DNA of 64,000 nt. Origin: Sisyra terminalis (taxonomy: Eukaryota > Arthropoda > Insecta > Neuroptera > Sisyridae). The position numbers were made by a program, and so were the translations under genes. Where the stretch lies: assembly GCA_958496175.1 (NCBI GenBank), contig OY292276.1:17130001-17194000 (forward strand), given 5' to 3'. Below, one piece after another: positions 60,381 through 64,000 of the stretch (positions are counted from its first letter, which is position 1; every line of letters starts with the position of its first letter). A model generated the notes under the pieces. It searched no databases. It saw only the letters and a program-made list of their open reading frames with translations, and was not told the origin of the DNA.

Positions 60381-63317
60381 CGTTTTTACATTACTTGTTC
60401 ATGATAGTATAAAACAAGCACGATTGCTTAAAAAATTGGCATTTTTGAAAAGATTAATTATTTATTGATGATAGTAACAACCTATACTAAAGGAAAACTT
60501 TAATCATTTTATCATCTACATATTATAGTGATTAAAAATTAAGAAAATGACGTCACGCGGTTTTCGGGGAATTGTCGATTCAAAAAAATTGTTCTTTTAT
60601 ATCCTAAAAATTTAAGATAACAACAAGAAAAAAAAAACAATAAGTAATTTTCTTATAAAACTTGTGTTTGTTCTTTCGATTTTGGACAAAAAAAATTGTT
60701 CAAAAGCCCAATTGGTTAAATTGTTTGTACTTGCTTTTAAAATTTACAAAACTATTCTTGCAGGAATCATAGCTAAGAAAAATATTTATAAACGTATTGT
60801 CTTCACTTCATTGGATTTAATGATAATGTCAGATTTCTGGAAGGCTGATTTTGTGAAATCGGATAAAAATAATAGTAAATTGACTACTTTATAAACAATC
60901 TGCTTTAAATGGATGGCTTATTTGTTTTTAAATTCGTAAAGTTTCATATATTTTTCTAGGTCTCCTATTTTGTTTACGTTGAGAAGAAAAAGCAATCATT
61001 ATCAATGAAATAAAAAACTCATTTCAAACTTCTTTGCACACCATGTTGAAGAAGCAATTTAAATAAACTCCAAACATATTTGCTCTCTTCTACTTAAGTA
61101 GCAGTTTTCATTATAAAGAAAATAGATCAAGGATTTGCGTTATTTTGGTTCGGGGAAACTTTTGATGTGGAAGGAGATAATTAATTTGAAAATGACTAGT
61201 TCAATTGGAACCGTGATCTCGCAATAAGAATAGAAGTAGCAGTGATGGCCCCGGATGTTCATCTAAAGGATTTGCATATCAAAACTACATCGTTAGATTG
61301 AACTTAATATATTTAGCCACTGACTCCGTTGTTTAAACGACATTTAAGTACTTGCTTCAAATGGGTTTGCTCGTACGGTATGCTAATACCTCACAAAATC
61401 CCGTTTAATCACACACATGCAAAGGTATATTTGGTAACAACAAATTCCACTGAAATTTAACTTTGTTTGTCTTATTCACAACGAAAATGCAATGAAGGAA
61501 ATATTAAAATGAATATCGGAGATTAAACTACCATGAAAATTCAACCTCAATAATCATTAAAACATTGAGTCGCTTTTAATAATCGTAACCCATATGAATA
61601 TGAATTTCTAATTAAAATTATTTATTGTCTGCACAGATTATCCTCCACTAGTACAACTTAAAGAAAAAGCTCTAATTGGAAAAACGTCTTTTATATTTTT
61701 CATCCAATTAATTATTTTCAACACGTTTATTTATTTTCTGTTATTTGCTACGATAATCTACTAATGTGTTGGCTTTTATGATCGAAGAAGGATCGTTTGA
61801 GGATGAGTAGAACCGTAATAAAAATAAGTGAAAAGGTAAACATTACGACTAAGCTTTTCCTGATTTTAACATCTCACAATTGTAATTAATTTAAAAGAAA
61901 TTCTTTCAATTTAATTATCTCCTTTAAACAGTTTCATGTCTTTTGCAATTAAATTATTCTATCGAAACATTCATTTTCAAGAGGAAATTTGTGTAATGTA
62001 TCGCAATTATATTATTTATTTTTGCTCAAACTCTATCACAAATATTGTGAAATACGAAGTTACTCCTCTAATTAGTTGTTTCGCAATTGAGTGCCAGACG
62101 AAACCTTTAGATAAATTTTTAAATATGGTAAATTCAATTTGATACATAGATGTATCAAATAAAATACCGCAGAATCTTTGAACATAGTTCCAACTTTGAT
62201 TCTTGAATTTTACTTCTGTAATTTAACATTTAGTTATTCGTTACATGATGAGCAGAGAAGGAATCTATTCAAAAGTTTCAACAAGCATACTCTAGTACCG
62301 CTTACACTTAAATATAAATTCCTTCTCAGCAAAACTGAATTTACAAGCAATGCGATAAATTTGTACACTATATATATATGGTTCTATAAATGATGGTTAT
62401 AATTTACATAGATTGTAAGATAACTCTCAATATAATCATTAAAGTATGACTTTTCCATTTGACTTATTTCTCTAATATTTACCATCGTGTTACGTATAGT
62501 TTATACTTTAAAATCGTATAGATTTAAAATAAAACATCGAATTTGAAATATACACATTTTTCTTTGAATTTTTACTTCAAAATTATTTAAAAATTTTAAA
62601 ATAGCGACGTTTTTTTCTGAATCACAATCGAAATTACGTTTATCCTTTCATCCCCTTTTACCAATATGTTTAATTTCTCAACTCATTTTGCAAGAAAATA
62701 ATATTTTTTGTATTTATATGAGTAATCGATATGATTACTAAAAATTTATATTAAACTTTATTTTTTAACTAATAAGCATCGATGCATATTTTGATGCTCT
62801 TTTAGTTAAAACCAACATCGAAAGTGGCTTTCATTTTTAAGGCAATTCTTTTGAAATTTTTTCTTTTTTTTTTTTAATGTACATAAAGTACTCAATGTCT
62901 TTTAACTTTAAAGATCGTTCTCAAAAGTCATTCAAAATCTTACGTATGTATTAGTTTCAGCAGATTTTCTATCGAAACCTAAACTTGAATTTAGCGCAAA
63001 AACTTACCGACATGAAAGTTTGGTTGAGCACTATATTTTTGTTGCAAATAGTTAAACTTAATTAACAGACTTTGGGAAAGTTAATGAAAGTCAACAAATC
63101 TGTAAATATTGTAGAAGTTGATCTCAACGTTCCTTTTTGAAAATTTAATTTCACTAATTAACAAATAACTGATTAATGATCGTATAGCTGATACTTGTAT
63201 TAAGTGATCAAATTAGAACTATGTATTTTACACATATTGTAGCGTTCATAGTTGGTTTTCGATTATCTTCGAAATTGGCTTTTTTTTCATTATTAGTTGG
63301 AAAAATATCATGGAAAT
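60381..63317. other. No recognisable feature
   Basis: AT-rich, with a slightly mixed-composition patch at 61200-61400. Frames at 60664-60894, 61936-62142 and 62178-62393 (plus) are 68-76 codons without domains. TGACGTCA occurs at 60548. Confidence 0.55.
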
Positions 63318-64000
63318 TCATAAAATTACACGGTGTTTGAAATTTGTAAAATTTTATTACAACTCTAATGAATCCGTTGAAACTACCATTCCAGGAAATT
63401 TATGGCCAACAAAATTGTCCCACTGAACTTACTATATTTACCATAAATAAAAAAAAATTGGGACACATGGGAGAATTTGTAATATTTAGAACCAAATCCA
63501 TCAAAAATGTAATCATACTTCTGAAAGTATCGATGTCATGAACCAAAGTGTAAATGATAATCAGAAACAATCAATTCAACGTCGTTTTTTAGACCTTGAA
63601 TTTTCTTATGACTCCACTTGAAATATTCTTCATAGAGATTTGCATTACAATGTACATAAAATTCAGTTAACCTAAGAACTTAATTGGGTTTTAATGCTAC
63701 TAAAAATAAATTCACTTTTTATGGGAAAATCATATCTAGCGATGAAGTGCAATTCTGGTTAAATGGCTTCTTATATAAACACAAGTGTCGTATTTGGAGT
63801 AAAGAAAATTCACATGTTGTTTACGATGGTTTTTTAGTTTATGGTCTGTAGTTGTTATTGAGTCAATTGGATATAGACATGATATTGTAGTTACCGTTAA
63901 TGAATACCTAAGATGGATGATTTCCACCATAACAATAAAATGGTTCCAACAAGATGGTACAACCTGCCATATATTTCAAAAACCAATCAATTTATTGAGG
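63318..64000 (+). pseudogene. Tc1/mariner-superfamily transposase relic, cut by window end
   Basis: Cut-and-paste transposase, broken into several frames. In order: KFVKFYYNSNESVETT (DNA-binding region), YGQQNCPTELTIFTINKK (second helix-turn-helix), SIQRRFLDLEFSYDST / WNILHRDLHYNVHKIQLT (linker), ISSDEVQFWLNGF from 63732 with the first catalytic Asp, CRIWSKENSH, VTVNEYLRWMIS, and WFQQDGTTCH (63941-63970) with the second catalytic Asp. The Asp-to-Asp distance is about 70 residues, shorter than the roughly 90 usual in this family, so an internal deletion has occurred. The third catalytic residue and right terminus lie beyond 64000. Confidence 0.85.

Noticed and set aside
63736..63930. 64-codon minus-strand frame
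   Set aside because: Antisense to the mariner transposase motifs ISSDEVQFWLNGF and CRIWSKENSH.
1..64000. CRISPR array or bacterial operon structure
   Set aside because: No regularly spaced direct repeats, no long frames and no ribosome-binding-site-linked genes. Composition and transposons are those of an animal genome.

Overview
The window looks like nuclear DNA from an arthropod, most likely an insect. It is strongly AT-rich and full of long A/T runs. The only proteins I can recognise are degraded eukaryotic transposon proteins: a Penelope-type GIY-YIG endonuclease, Jockey-like and other LINE reverse transcriptases, and Tc1/mariner transposase. The order of insect cannot be told from the sequence. 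I found no intact host gene, no rRNA, no functional tRNA and no CRISPR array. The window reads as an intergenic region or a very large intron that has collected mobile elements.

Layout. 0-5 kb: a short inverted-repeat element, a 0.95 kb head-to-head foldback ending in hammerhead-like motifs, a second foldback, and a tandem unit that has collapsed into a 973-bp palindrome. 5-25 kb: mostly featureless DNA, with copy 1 (7.3-8.5 kb) and copy 3 (23.0-23.8 kb, minus) of an unassigned dispersed repeat, a second hammerhead foldback (11.5-12.0 kb), a tRNA-derived SINE (12.6 kb) and a hAT-like remnant (16.9 kb). 25-40 kb: a 155-bp MITE with a 9-bp target duplication, a SINE split by an insertion, two more hammerhead foldbacks (32.7 and 36.1 kb), a LINE 3' end with target duplications, a LINE relic, and a solo LTR with heat-shock-element-like sites. 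40-53 kb: truncated retroposons, a tRNA-like SINE, a 677-bp near-perfect palindrome, a LINE relic, a 0.62 kb MITE inside a TA microsatellite, and a Jockey-like LINE with a nested MITE. 53-64 kb: dispersed repeat copy 2 carrying a nested Penelope-derived foldback, a possible Tc1 relic, a head-to-head pair of Penelope endonuclease fragments, and a mariner transposase relic running off the right edge.

The unifying observation is that four or five unrelated-looking foldbacks share the same terminal design. Each has a CTGAWGA / helix / GAAAC hammerhead-like core near its ends, with transcription 3' ends pointing outward. The same kind of core lies downstream of the GIY-YIG reading frame at 60 kb. 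I infer that these foldbacks are non-autonomous, head-to-head derivatives of Penelope-like retroelements. The most interesting single loci besides these are the heat-shock-like solo LTR at 38.5 kb and the young-looking palindrome at 44.0-44.6 kb.
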